A stretch of DNA of 64,000 nucleotides from contig NZ_KI783301.1 in assembly GCF_000510645.1 (NCBI RefSeq), forward strand, positions 2,237,051 through 2,301,050, read 5' to 3'. Each line of letters starts with the position of its first letter. Position 1 is the stretch's first letter. Under the pieces are notes generated by a model. That model made no database searches, was not told where the DNA came from, and worked only from the letters and a program-made list of their open reading frames with translations. Below are positions 14,885-23,695 of the stretch, piece by piece. Made by a program: the position numbers and the translations under genes. This DNA comes from Thermicanus aegyptius DSM 12793 (GTDB lineage: Bacteria > Bacillota > Bacilli > Thermicanales > Thermicanaceae).

Positions 14885-15215
14885 TAAAATTTTGATGAAC
14901 CCTTGTAAAATATATTTCACGAGATAAATATCATCTAAGGGATTAAAATCTAGGGGATGATGATAGGCTGTTTGTGCAAAATGTACTAATGTTTAAGAAG
15001 GAAGAAAGGCGGTGGAATCATGTTGGAAAGCGTTGTATGGTTGGCTAGTTCTCTGGAAGAGGTGATTTTTTTAACTCTTCAGTAGTATACAATCGTTATT
15101 ATCTGCAAAAATTATACCTATTTTAAATTTGAATTAATTTAATATTAAAATAGATGATTCTACAGTTAATTTTAACTTGAGCGAGAGAAAAAAAGAAAGA
15201 AGGGAGTTAGTTTCA
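14885..15215. other. AT-rich gap with a 21-codon ORF
   Basis: Only one short ORF is seen, at 15020-15085 on the plus strand: MLESVVWLASSLEEVIFLTL, with AAGGCGGTGG upstream. It begins like a normal gene and stops after 21 residues, so it may be a leader peptide or the 5' stub of a gene cut by later insertion. No other structure is recognised. Confidence 0.35.
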
Positions 15216-16325
15216 ATGAGTGATTTCTTTGAAGAAATAACTGAATCATCAGAAGTAAAATCGGAAATAGTTCGTAAATACTTTGGAGCATGGGCTAATA
15301 TCATGAAGTCTCGTTCCACTAAAATGGTATATATCGATTTATTTTCAGGTCCCGGAAGATACAAAGACGGGAGCGAATCTACACCTTTAAAAATTTTGAA
15401 ACAAATTATTCAAAATCCTGCCCTTAGAGAAAAAATGGTGACTATTTTTAATGATAAAAAAGAGTCGTATGCGAAAAATTTAATGAATGAAATCTCTAAA
15501 TTAGAAGGGATTGATTCTTTAAAATATAAACCTTTAATTGTCAATACTGAGGTTGGTGATGAAATTGTAAATTTATTTGAGTCAATAAATTTGGCACCCA
15601 CTCTTGCTTTTATCGATCCTTGGGGTTATAAAGGGCTGAGTTTAAGATTGATCCGAGCTTTAGTTAAAGACTGGGGATCTGATTTGATCTTTTTCTTTAA
15701 CTACAATAGAGTTAGTATGGGGCTTAACAACTCTTCGGTAACAGAATGTATGAACAACATTTTTGGTGAAGAACGAGTTATCCAGTTAAAAGAAGAAGTA
15801 AAATTCATGTCTCCTTATGAACGAGAATTAACTATTCTTAATTCTCTTGCAGAATCTCTTTCAGATCAGGCAAAATATTATGTTTTACCTTTCCAATTCG
15901 TAAACGCGAAAAAAAATAGAACTAGTCATTACCTAATATTTGTGTCAAAACATGAACTGGGTTATACTCTAATGAAAGAGATCATGTGGGATCATAGCTC
16001 AGAAAAGGAAGATGGAGTGGCCAGTTTTTCTTTTATTCCGTTATCTCAGGAATATCAGCAATTATCCATATTATCATTATATTCTCGGCCCCTTGACGAA
16101 TTGGGTATAGAACTTATGAGAAAATTTTCAGGTAAAACAATGTCTGTCCTTGAGATCTTTAAAAAACACCATGTTGGAACACCATATATTTTAAGAAATT
16201 ATAAAGAAGCATTAAGTAGACTTGAAGAACAAAAACGGATTAAGGTCAATCCACCAGCAGAAAAAAGAAGAATGCGTAAAGGGAAAAGAACATTTCCGGA
16301 TACAACAATCGTGCTTTTTCCTTGA
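15216..16325 (+). CDS. tcmP: Three-Cys-motif partner protein TcmP
   Basis: 369 residues from the ATG at 15216 (GGGAG upstream; a TTG further upstream lacks an SD). Motifs VYIDLFSGPGRY (residues ~39-49) and LAFIDPWGYKGLS (~131-143) resemble motifs I and IV of class I methyltransferase folds. This architecture is the TcmP family (TIGR04474), defined by adjacency to proteins carrying a three-Cys motif (PF07505, phage Gp37/Gp68), which indeed follows here. Molecular activity is not established to my knowledge. The gene is AT-rich and sits in the cargo zone near the recombinase. Confidence 0.8.
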   Translation: MSDFFEEITESSEVKSEIVRKYFGAWANIMKSRSTKMVYIDLFSGPGRYKDGSESTPLKILKQIIQNPALREKMVTIFNDKKESYAKNLMNEISKLEGIDSLKYKPLIVNTEVGDEIVNLFESINLAPTLAFIDPWGYKGLSLRLIRALVKDWGSDLIFFFNYNRVSMGLNNSSVTECMNNIFGEERVIQLKEEVKFMSPYERELTILNSLAESLSDQAKYYVLPFQFVNAKKNRTSHYLIFVSKHELGYTLMKEIMWDHSSEKEDGVASFSFIPLSQEYQQLSILSLYSRPLDELGIELMRKFSGKTMSVLEIFKKHHVGTPYILRNYKEALSRLEEQKRIKVNPPAEKRRMRKGKRTFPDTTIVLFP

Positions 16326-16342
16326 AGCAGCAAAAAGATCAT

Positions 16343-16370
16343 TTGTTCTTATAAATCGGTATGATATAAT
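16343..16370 (+). promoter_or_regulatory. Candidate sigma-A promoter of the three-Cys gene
   Basis: TTGTTC, 16-bp spacer, TATAAT, ending 25 bp before the TTG start. The -10 is consensus; the -35 has four of six matches. It lies just after the tcmP stop. Confidence 0.5.
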
Positions 16371-16394
16371 TCACTTAAGAAAGGAGTGTATGAA

Positions 16395-17141
16395 TTGGCA
16401 AGCAGATCGAACATTGAATGGACAGAAGCCACTTGGAATCCTGTAACCGGATGCACTAAGATTTCCGAAGGTTGCCGTCATTGTTATGCGGCTACGATGG
16501 CAAAAAGGCTTCAGGCAATGGGAAACCCTCGATATAAAAACGGATTTAAGGTAACTTTACATCATGATTTAATCACATTACCTCTAACATGGAAAAAGCC
16601 ACGTCTTATCTTTGTAAACTCGATGTCTGACCTTTTTCACAAGGATGTCCCCCTTGAGTTCATCCAACAAGTGTTTGAAACGATGGAAAAGGCCTATTGG
16701 CATACGTTTCAGATTTTGACAAAACGTTCGGATCGTTTATTGGAATTGGCTCCTCATCTTCCTTGGCCGGATAACGTTTGGCAAGGTGTGAGCGTAGAAG
16801 ACGAGCGGGTGAAATTCCGAATTGATGATCTTCGTAAGATTCCAGCAAAAATTAGATTTCTGTCTTGCGAACCTTTAATTGGTCCTTTAGAAAATTTAAA
16901 TTTAGAAGGTATTCATTGGGTAATTGCTGGTGGTGAATCAGGACCAGGAGCAAGACCGATGAAAGTTGAGTGGGTAAGATCGCTAAGAGATCAATGTGTA
17001 AATCAGGATGTAGCATTTTTCTTCAAACAATGGGGCGGCGTTCAAAAGTTCCGAACCGGGAGGACATTGGATGACCGCACTTGGGATGAACTCCCTGTCC
17101 GACCAAGACTTAACTCGGAAGTCAGTTTACAACCCGTTTAA
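16395..17141 (+). CDS. Three-Cys-motif protein (phage Gp37/Gp68 family, DUF5131)
   Basis: About 248 residues. [20 protein letters not shown] and GCRHCYA give the diagnostic cysteines C20, C27 and C30 (CX6CX2C), and later [45 protein letters not shown] and [15 protein letters not shown] are all typical of PF07505. The fold is thought to be radical-SAM-like. The TTG at 16395 has AAGGAG nine bases upstream; a GTG at 16386 lies too close to it. It is the predicted partner of TcmP directly upstream. Reaction unknown. Confidence 0.85.
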   Translation: MASRSNIEWTEATWNPVTGCTKISEGCRHCYAATMAKRLQAMGNPRYKNGFKVTLHHDLITLPLTWKKPRLIFVNSMSDLFHKDVPLEFIQQVFETMEKAYWHTFQILTKRSDRLLELAPHLPWPDNVWQGVSVEDERVKFRIDDLRKIPAKIRFLSCEPLIGPLENLNLEGIHWVIAGGESGPGARPMKVEWVRSLRDQCVNQDVAFFFKQWGGVQKFRTGRTLDDRTWDELPVRPRLNSEVSLQPV

Positions 17142-18625
17142 ATTACAAAATCCACGCAGGAAAGCCCACGGCTTCAGTTGTGGGATGAAAGCGAAAAAAA
17201 GAGAACATGTGTTGTGGTTTTTTCGCGTTTTTTGTATCATAAAGATAGAGGACAGAAAGGAGCAGGGGGCGATGGCGCGGAAGAAAAACTCCGGCAACCA
17301 CACACCGATGCAAACCATCACGTCTAGGGCCAAAATTGTCTATCTCGCAGACCAGGACGCCCTACTACTGGGGCTTTTGGGTTTTTTCGCAACTAAGCTC
17401 TGGAATACTGCCAATCATCATCGGCGCGTGGTCTGGGGCGAGACTGGTAAAATCCCAAATTTTGTTGAACAATGTAGGGATCTCAAGACTAACAGGTGGT
17501 ACAAGCTGATACCTTCACAAAGCGCCCAGGAGATTCTTGGGGAACTGGACGACTCCTATCGCTCCTGGTTTTCTCACCGTAAAAACGGCGACCTAAGCGC
17601 ACGTCCGCCGCGATTCCGGAAAAAGGAACCATTAAGCACCATAACCTTTAAACAGAAGGCTTTTGAAATCCTGCCGGGCAACCATGTCAAGGTGAGGTTG
17701 CCCAAGACCTACGCGAGGCGGGAAATGGTTTTGGAATACCACCTTCCTCCTGATACCACCTTGGGCAAAGTTCAGCAGGTCAAGTTGTCCTGCGACCCCA
17801 CGAGCGGGGATTGGTACGTGCACATTGTCCATAAAGTGCCAATTAAGTACCGTGAAACCGGCCAGGTCATGTCTCTTGACCTTGGGATCGTGAACACTGT
17901 GGCCGGACTAATCACGGATGGGTTTTCATTTCTCGTGCCCGGAGGCGAGCTTTTGGCCCTTGACCGGTACTTCCAGAAGGAAAAGGCGAAATGCACGAAA
18001 TCAACCAGCAGAAAGTGCATCAGAATCAACGCCAAATGGGGAAGGCAACGCAGCCACTATCTGCACGCCTTGACAAAATGGCTGGTGGACCTGGCCGTTG
18101 CCCACAACGTTTCCACCATCCTAGTCGGCGAATTAAAGGGTATTCGCGCAGACAAAGATTGGGGAGACGCGGGGAATCAGAAACTTCACACCTGGCCCTT
18201 CAGCAAGATAATAAGCTTGCTCACCTACAAGGCAGCCCTTGCGGGCATTCGGGTAATTAAAGTGTCGGAAAAAAGCACCAGCACCACCTGCCCGGTATGC
18301 TCCAGGAGAACTAAAAAAGCCAGGGTTTACCGAGGATTATTCGTCCATTGCGGTCTTGCGCTGAACGCCGACTTGGTGGGCGCGTACAACATTTTGCAAA
18401 GATATCTCCGTGAGACGGGTCAGGCTTGGCCGGACCCGGTGGGAGTAGTGGGCGCACTGGCACGCCCAGCAGTCAACCTGTTTGTGTGGAGAAAAACCAC
18501 ACCGCTAGGCCGAGGACAGGGGACGTTCAGGCGGGCTGCTTAAGCCTGTTTGGACATCTGCGAACCGACTATCCCCGAAGGGGAACCAAACCCCTTTAGG
18601 GGTGGGAAGATGTCAGTTAACCTCC
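17142..18625 (+). mobile_element. IS200/IS605-type element carrying only TnpB
   Basis: The left end near 17145-17195 has the sequence GCCCACGGCTTCAGTTGTGGG typical of IS605/IS1341 left ends (imperfect palindrome). The right end has a CCCCTTTAGGGG hairpin just after the ORF (about 18590-18602). No TnpA gene is present. TTAC directly precedes the left end, a plausible target tetranucleotide. Exact ends are approximate. Confidence 0.65.
17272..18543 (+). CDS. tnpB: TnpB-family RNA-guided nuclease
   Basis: 423 residues. RuvC-like catalytic segments are visible: SLDLGIVNTVAGLI (D), LVGELKGIR (E) and LNADLVGAYNIL (D). The zinc ribbon is reduced: CPVCSRRTKKARVYRG then VHCG, so the usual fourth Cys is missing (Val at the CxxC position). 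ATG at 17272 follows AGGAGCAGGGGG; the open frame begins further upstream without support. TnpB proteins cut DNA with an RNA from the element's right end and help retain the element. GC-richer than its neighbours, consistent with separate acquisition. Confidence 0.85.
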   Translation: MARKKNSGNHTPMQTITSRAKIVYLADQDALLLGLLGFFATKLWNTANHHRRVVWGETGKIPNFVEQCRDLKTNRWYKLIPSQSAQEILGELDDSYRSWFSHRKNGDLSARPPRFRKKEPLSTITFKQKAFEILPGNHVKVRLPKTYARREMVLEYHLPPDTTLGKVQQVKLSCDPTSGDWYVHIVHKVPIKYRETGQVMSLDLGIVNTVAGLITDGFSFLVPGGELLALDRYFQKEKAKCTKSTSRKCIRINAKWGRQRSHYLHALTKWLVDLAVAHNVSTILVGELKGIRADKDWGDAGNQKLHTWPFSKIISLLTYKAALAGIRVIKVSEKSTSTTCPVCSRRTKKARVYRGLFVHCGLALNADLVGAYNILQRYLRETGQAWPDPVGVVGALARPAVNLFVWRKTTPLGRGQGTFRRAA

Positions 18626-18655
18626 CATAATAAAACTAAGGGAGGTTAGTTTATA
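18618..18655 (+). terminator. Putative terminator before the recombinase gene
   Basis: TAACCTCCC and GGGAGGTTA form a perfect 9-bp stem with a 13-nt loop, followed by GTTTATATTTT. It separates the TnpB element from the recombinase. Confidence 0.5.
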
Positions 18656-18716
18656 TTTTATCAACTTCATCCGACTTCCCTCCAGCCCCCCCAAAAAAAT
18701 ATGTAAGGTGATCTTT

Positions 18717-20324
18717 ATGAAAGTAGCTATTTACGCAAGAGTATCTTCGGAAGATCAACAAGAAAGAGGCACAATTGGAAACCAGACTGAATTTGCCCAG
18801 AAATATTGTGACCTACATCAATTAGATGTATTGCATTGGTATCTTGATGATGGGATATCCGGGACTATTCCTCTCGAAGAACGCGAGGAAGGAAAGAAGC
18901 TCTTGGAAGACGCAAAAGCCGGGAAAATTGACTTGCTCCTGATCTATCGTCTGGATCGACTAGGCCGATCCGCACGAATCATTTTAAATGCAGTCTATGA
19001 CCTGGAACAAAACGGGGTTAAAATTCGTTCCATGACCGAACCCTTCGACACCGGCGATCCGTCTGGGCGTTTTCTCCTAACCATCCTCGCAGGTGTTGCG
19101 GACCTGGAACGGGAAACAATCCTTGAACGCATGTGGTTAGGAGCAAATCGTGCGGCCCGCTCCGGCAAATGGCTGGGGGGGATTGTCCCTTATGGATATC
19201 GAGTGAACAAGGATGGATTTATTGAGGTCAACGAAGACTTTCTCCCGGGCTTTGATATGAGTGAAGCTGATGTGATACGCTTAATCTATCGTCTTGTTGG
19301 GGAACAGGGAATGTCCACAATCAAGTTGGCGGATTATCTAAATGCGCTTGGTATACCTCCTTCTTATGTAAAGGACGCACGCATGGTTACGCAAGGAAAA
19401 AGAAAAGTTGCCACGTCCGGTATATGGCTTCCCGGAAGAATCCGAAATATGATTGTAAACACAACCTATAAAGGAATTCATTATTATGGCAAACGAACAA
19501 ATAAGAAAAGAGAGCTTATTAAAAGAGAAGTCCCTGCAATCGTTTCTGAGGAATTATGGCAAAAAGCACAAGATGCCTTGAAACAGAATCAGATCGAGGC
19601 CATGCGAAATTCCAAAAGGAAATATCTCCTCAGAGGCTTAATCAAATGCGGTGTTTGTGGGCTCACCTATCACGGATCAGTTTTTGGAAAGGAACTAAAG
19701 GCGTTTTATCTTTGCGGTGGGAAAACTTCCTATCACGGACCTTTTAAAGAAAAATGTGTTTCGAAGAACGTCCCGGCAGAATGGGTGGAGGAGTTGGTCT
19801 GGAATGATTGTGTGAATTTTATCCGTAACCCTGGAAGTGCCATGATGGAAATGGCAGCAACCTTTGAGGAACGTACATTTCATAAAAAGGAGATCCTCGC
19901 GGAATTGGAGAGTGTAAAAAAGGCCTTAAACGAAAAAGAGGAAGAGAAGCAGAGCATTCTCGACCTTTACCGTAGGAAATTGATCGGAAGTACCGATGTG
20001 GAAATCCAGCTTCAACGTATATCCAAAGAGAAAGACTCATTAGAGCTTAGAATCGCGGATCTCGAAAATGAACTAAGGCTGGAGGATGGGATGGCGAAGC
20101 AGTTTTTTTCCGTGGAAGAGTTACTTAAAGATCTCCGGAGCAAAATTGAAGGAGACCCTCCGTTTGAGGTGAAAAGGGAAATCATCAAGACGTTGGTGAA
20201 AGAAGTGGTCGTCCATACGATTCCAAAAGAAAGGGGAAGGCCAAATGCGACGGTTACTGTACACTTTACCTTTTCCAAGGATGTTCCACGCACGGACAGG
20301 GATTCATCGAAGCGATTAACATGA
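18717..20324 (+). CDS. Large serine recombinase (integrase)
   Basis: 535 residues. The catalytic domain begins [18 protein letters not shown], with the nucleophile in the VSS motif, then [12 protein letters not shown] and [17 protein letters not shown] recombinase domain, a zinc ribbon ([10 protein letters not shown] ... YLCGGK ... EKCVSK) and a coiled coil (residues ~385-460) follow, the standard large-serine-integrase layout. ATG at 18717 with AAGGTG upstream. Its 3' end runs across the attachment site, so the last dozen or so residues are encoded by DNA antisense to comM. It inserted the element into comM. Confidence 0.93.
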   Translation: MKVAIYARVSSEDQQERGTIGNQTEFAQKYCDLHQLDVLHWYLDDGISGTIPLEEREEGKKLLEDAKAGKIDLLLIYRLDRLGRSARIILNAVYDLEQNGVKIRSMTEPFDTGDPSGRFLLTILAGVADLERETILERMWLGANRAARSGKWLGGIVPYGYRVNKDGFIEVNEDFLPGFDMSEADVIRLIYRLVGEQGMSTIKLADYLNALGIPPSYVKDARMVTQGKRKVATSGIWLPGRIRNMIVNTTYKGIHYYGKRTNKKRELIKREVPAIVSEELWQKAQDALKQNQIEAMRNSKRKYLLRGLIKCGVCGLTYHGSVFGKELKAFYLCGGKTSYHGPFKEKCVSKNVPAEWVEELVWNDCVNFIRNPGSAMMEMAATFEERTFHKKEILAELESVKKALNEKEEEKQSILDLYRRKLIGSTDVEIQLQRISKEKDSLELRIADLENELRLEDGMAKQFFSVEELLKDLRSKIEGDPPFEVKREIIKTLVKEVVVHTIPKERGRPNATVTVHFTFSKDVPRTDRDSSKRLT

Positions 20325-21351
20325 ATCGGGCAGGGAAGGTGAGCGCCCCCCTCGCCCTGCCGATGGTCACCTGACCATCTTCCAGCGGCTGGCGCATCAC
20401 TTCCAGGGTATGGCGGGTAAACTCCGGCATCTCATCGAGAAAGAGAACGCCCCGGTGGGCCAGAGAGACTTCCCCGGGCCTTGGGACGGCTCCCCCTCCC
20501 ACCAGTCCATGGACCGAAATCGTATGGTGAGGAGACCGGAAAGGACGGTTTCGCATCAAAGTGCCCCGCTCATTTAGTCCCGCAATGCTGTAGATCTTCG
20601 TCACCTCCAGCGCTTCCTCCCTTGTCAAGGGAGGAAGAATCGATGGAAGCCGCCGGGCCAGCATCGTCTTCCCCGAACCGGGCGGGCCCACCATCATGAG
20701 GTTATGAAACCCCGCCGCCGCCACCTCGAAAGCCCTTTTCGCCTGATATTGTCCCTTCACTTCCTTAAAATCAGGGAGAGTCTCCTCCTCGATCTTCTCC
20801 TCATCCTTCATACGTGAACGTGGTATCGGAGAGGGATTTTTCAAGTATGAAACCACCTCCTCCAGACTTGTCGCCGGAAGAGTCGTAATCTCTAACAAAT
20901 CCCCCTCATTCCGGTTCGCTTCCGGAATAACCACCAACTCATACCCCGCCGCCTCCGCCGCCATTAACATGGCGAGGAGCCCCTGAACCGGGCGCAAGCC
21001 CCCTTCCAGGGAAAGTTCCCCTACGAAGAGGATCTTCCTGAGGTCAAGGGGGGTTTTCAATTGTCCGCTGGCAAGAAGTATCCCCACCGCGACAGGCAGG
21101 TCCAAAGAGGAGCCTTCCTTCTTCATGTCGGCAGGGGCTAAATTGGTCGTAATGCGAAGGAGCGGGAACTCAAACCGACTATTGCGTATGGCGGAGCGCA
21201 CCCTCTCCCTCGATTCACGGATGGCGCTGTCGGGAAGTCCTACCAGATCGAAGGTGGGCAATCCGTTGCTCAAATCGATTTCTACCTCAATGAGGTGTCC
21301 GTCCACCCCATATACGGTTGCTCCATATACCCGAGCGTACACTTGATGCAT
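20266..21351 (-). pseudogene. comM: comM (YifB, Mg-chelatase-like) 5' part, cut by integration
   Basis: Residues 1-354 are an intact ComM N-terminus: [40 protein letters not shown], Walker [19 protein letters not shown], Walker [12 protein letters not shown]. The sequence stops matching at ASMNPCPC, where ComM normally continues for about 150 more residues. ComM is a hexameric AAA+ helicase that promotes branch migration in natural transformation, so the integrated strain probably lacks it unless the element excises. The symbol refers to the truncated gene. Confidence 0.93.
20270..20310. other. Element-chromosome junction (att site) in comM
   Basis: Homology to ComM stops after ASMNPCPC, near 20287; beyond it the frame reads seven unrelated codons to a stop. 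The crossover must lie within or next to CGCACGGACAGGGATTCATC. The matching half-site and the rest of comM should be at the other end of the element, left of the window. The exact 2-bp core cannot be fixed from one end. Confidence 0.75.
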
Positions 21352-21480
21352 TCTCCTTATCTACTCAATATCACAACATGTCGCATGGATTACTCCTATC
21401 CTCATTCGTATTCTACATCTATCGTCTAAATCCTTTTATGAGTTCCCAAAAATCACCCTTTTCCTTAGAACCGATTCAGG

Positions 21481-22437
21481 TTAGCGTCCCAGCAGGAAGA
21501 GAGTGGAAGAGAGAAAGAGGATAAAGAAATTGGCCACCCCATACATGAGGTGAACCGTTTCGACGATGTGAGAAGGCCGAAGCGGATGAAGCGGCTCTCC
21601 CAGGTAGGCACGGAAAGATTCCACTCCTTGATAGCGATTGAATCCCCCTAAACGGATCCCTAATGCGCCCGCCACCCCGGCTTCAGGAATCCCACTGTTG
21701 GGACTGGGATGCTTGCCGGCATCGCGCCACATGGTTCGCCAAGCCCCCACGGCATCAAGGCGGTAAACGAAAGAGAGAAGTACAATCAGGATCCCGGTGA
21801 TGCGGGCAGGGATGATATTGAGCACGTCATCCAATCGCGCCGAAGCCCAGCCTAAGTTTTGGTACCGTTCGTTTTTATACCCCACCATCGAATCGAGGGT
21901 ATTGGCGGCTCGATAGGCTAGGGCGAACGGCGCACCACCCACTGCGGCATAAAAAAGGGGGGAAATGATGGCATCCACGATATTCTCCGCCACCGTCTCC
22001 ACAGCTCCGCGAACCACCTCTTTCTCCTCCAAGTGTTCCGTATCCCTTCCCACAATCATGGATAAAGAAGCGCGCGCATGCCGCAGATTTCCTTCCCTCA
22101 GCTTGTCATACACCTCCATCGCCGCATCCGCCAATCCTTTGGAGGCGATGGTCGTCGAGATGAGCCAAATCTCCAGGAGTTCGGAAAGCCAGGGATGAAT
22201 CATCTTTAATCCCGTAATGAGCCCCCAAGCAATCCCCCCGCTTCCTCCAACCAAACATAGAGGATAAAGAAGGCCAATCCGGCGAAGCGCCTTCTCCGAT
22301 GAAGCCATTCTCCTCAAAAACGGTTCCATGCGGCGAATGATGTTTCCCATGATTACCACCGGATGAGGAATGAAACGCGGATCTCCAATCCCACGATCCA
22401 CCAGATAGGCGAGGAGAAGTTTCAAAGAGAGCATCAT
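21481..22437 (-). CDS. cbiB: Adenosylcobinamide-phosphate synthase CbiB
   Basis: 318-residue integral membrane protein of the CbiB/CobD family (LLLAYLVDRGIGDPRFIPHP, SMIVGRDTEHLEEKEVVRGA, VETVAENIVDAIISPLFYA, DDVLNIIPARITGILI, KHPSPNSGIPEAGVAGAL). It joins adenosylcobyric acid to (R)-1-aminopropanol phosphate made by CobD. Last gene of the cobinamide-salvage operon; overlaps cbiZ by 4 bp. Confidence 0.93.
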   Translation of the reverse strand: MMLSLKLLLAYLVDRGIGDPRFIPHPVVIMGNIIRRMEPFLRRMASSEKALRRIGLLYPLCLVGGSGGIAWGLITGLKMIHPWLSELLEIWLISTTIASKGLADAAMEVYDKLREGNLRHARASLSMIVGRDTEHLEEKEVVRGAVETVAENIVDAIISPLFYAAVGGAPFALAYRAANTLDSMVGYKNERYQNLGWASARLDDVLNIIPARITGILIVLLSFVYRLDAVGAWRTMWRDAGKHPSPNSGIPEAGVAGALGIRLGGFNRYQGVESFRAYLGEPLHPLRPSHIVETVHLMYGVANFFILFLSSTLFLLGR

Positions 22438-23147
22438 CTCGCCAAAGCCTCCTTAATGGCGGCATAGACCGCCTTGCCCACTCCATCTCCCAACGTCGTC
22501 GCCGTCCCGGCGAAATGATGTGGATACTCTTCCCCCTTCCCGCCCTGGACCGCCAAAACGATGGAATCCGTCGTGGTTCCCGTGGCGATTTCTCCATCTA
22601 CGGTACGTACTCCCAAATCCTGCAACAGGGCGCACTTTGCCTCTGTGGCCGTCATGATGAGATTGATCATGGCTGCCTCGGTAAGCGATGCTTGCAAAAA
22701 GAGAAAAAGGTTGATGGTACCGCTAAGGTAACTGGAAAAAAGAGACTTCACTTTCCCCACCCGTCCCGTATTAGAAAGGCCTGCCGTGGCGCAGACGACC
22801 AACCGGTACTGATCACCCACCCTCTCGATCACCGAGGTTCGCTCCAAATTGGCTGCGGTAAGAAGAACCACCGTGCCTTCCTCCTCAAATCCCCAGGTGG
22901 CAAGGCGCTCCTTCACCCACTCCTCGGGGTTGTCGCTGTGATAAGAAAGCGGAACCTTTCCATTAATAAAGCGACTTATCTGTCGCAGCCCACCTCCCCA
23001 GAGTGCAGAACTCAGGGTGGTCATGGTCTCACCGCTTTCCACCAAAAGGTAATCGGGATGTAACTGAAAGGTAAGGGTGGGCCAAAAAGAAGGGGAGTAC
23101 ATGTAACGATCTGTTCCATTCCCATGCTTCAACCAAAACGTGTTCAT
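22434..23147 (-). CDS. cbiZ: Adenosylcobinamide amidohydrolase CbiZ
   Basis: 237 residues with the CbiZ signatures CATAGLSNTGRVG, LTEAAMINLIMTATEAKCAL and DGEIATGTTTDSIVLAVQGG. CbiZ removes the aminopropanol arm of adenosylcobinamide (and of some non-native corrinoids), giving adenosylcobyric acid, so salvaged corrinoids can be rebuilt by CbiB with the cell's own side chain. Overlaps cobU and cbiB by 4 bp each, indicating tight coupling. Confidence 0.88.
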   Translation of the reverse strand: MNTFWLKHGNGTDRYMYSPSFWPTLTFQLHPDYLLVESGETMTTLSSALWGGGLRQISRFINGKVPLSYHSDNPEEWVKERLATWGFEEEGTVVLLTAANLERTSVIERVGDQYRLVVCATAGLSNTGRVGKVKSLFSSYLSGTINLFLFLQASLTEAAMINLIMTATEAKCALLQDLGVRTVDGEIATGTTTDSIVLAVQGGKGEEYPHHFAGTATTLGDGVGKAVYAAIKEALAR

Positions 23148-23695
23148 CCCCTTTGCTCCCCTTTAAGACGCAGAGGGAGCCCGGCCACTACCCATGTCAC
23201 TTCATCGGAGACGGACGCCACCCTTTGGTTTAATTCCCCTAAGAGATCGGCATACCATCTCCCCAGAGGGGAGAGCGCTACACCGCCGAGACCGATCTCA
23301 TCGGAGACGATAAGCCAATTCTGATCTCTCCCCTTGATCACTTCGAGAAAACGGGAGATGTCCTCTATGATTCTTTCGTTATGCCTGGCTCCGCGCCATT
23401 CCGCTTCCGGAATGGGGGACAACCGATTGCTTAACCAAGCGGAGAGGGAATCCAATAAGACCACCCGATCCCCTTCTGTGATGGATGAGATTCGTTTTAA
23501 ATCGAGAGGCTCTTCCATCACTCGCCAAGAAAGGGGACGCCGCGCTTGATGAAGACGAATCCGTTCTTTCATCTCCTCATCCATGCAAACGTTGGTCGCC
23601 ACATAAGAAACCGGCCCCCCATCTCCTTGAGCCAACTCCTCAGCCACCCGGCTCTTTCCGGAACGAATCCCGCCTAACACCAGATGAATGGTCAT
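23144..23695 (-). CDS. cobU: Adenosylcobinamide kinase / guanylyltransferase CobU
   Basis: 183 residues from the ATG at 23695 (GGGAGGGAG upstream). P-loop HLVLGGIRSGKSRVAEELA, then VSYVATNVCMDEEMKERIRL, VVLLDSLSAWLSNRL, and LIVSDEIGLGGVALSPLGRW are typical. CobU phosphorylates adenosylcobinamide and transfers GMP to it, activating it for lower-ligand attachment. The start overlaps the cobD stop by 4 bp. Confidence 0.93.
   Translation of the reverse strand: MTIHLVLGGIRSGKSRVAEELAQGDGGPVSYVATNVCMDEEMKERIRLHQARRPLSWRVMEEPLDLKRISSITEGDRVVLLDSLSAWLSNRLSPIPEAEWRGARHNERIIEDISRFLEVIKGRDQNWLIVSDEIGLGGVALSPLGRWYADLLGELNQRVASVSDEVTWVVAGLPLRLKGEQRG

Noticed and set aside
17071..17271. N-terminal extension of TnpB
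   Set aside because: The upstream 67 codons overlap the end of the three-Cys gene and the IS left end; the SD is at the ATG at 17272.
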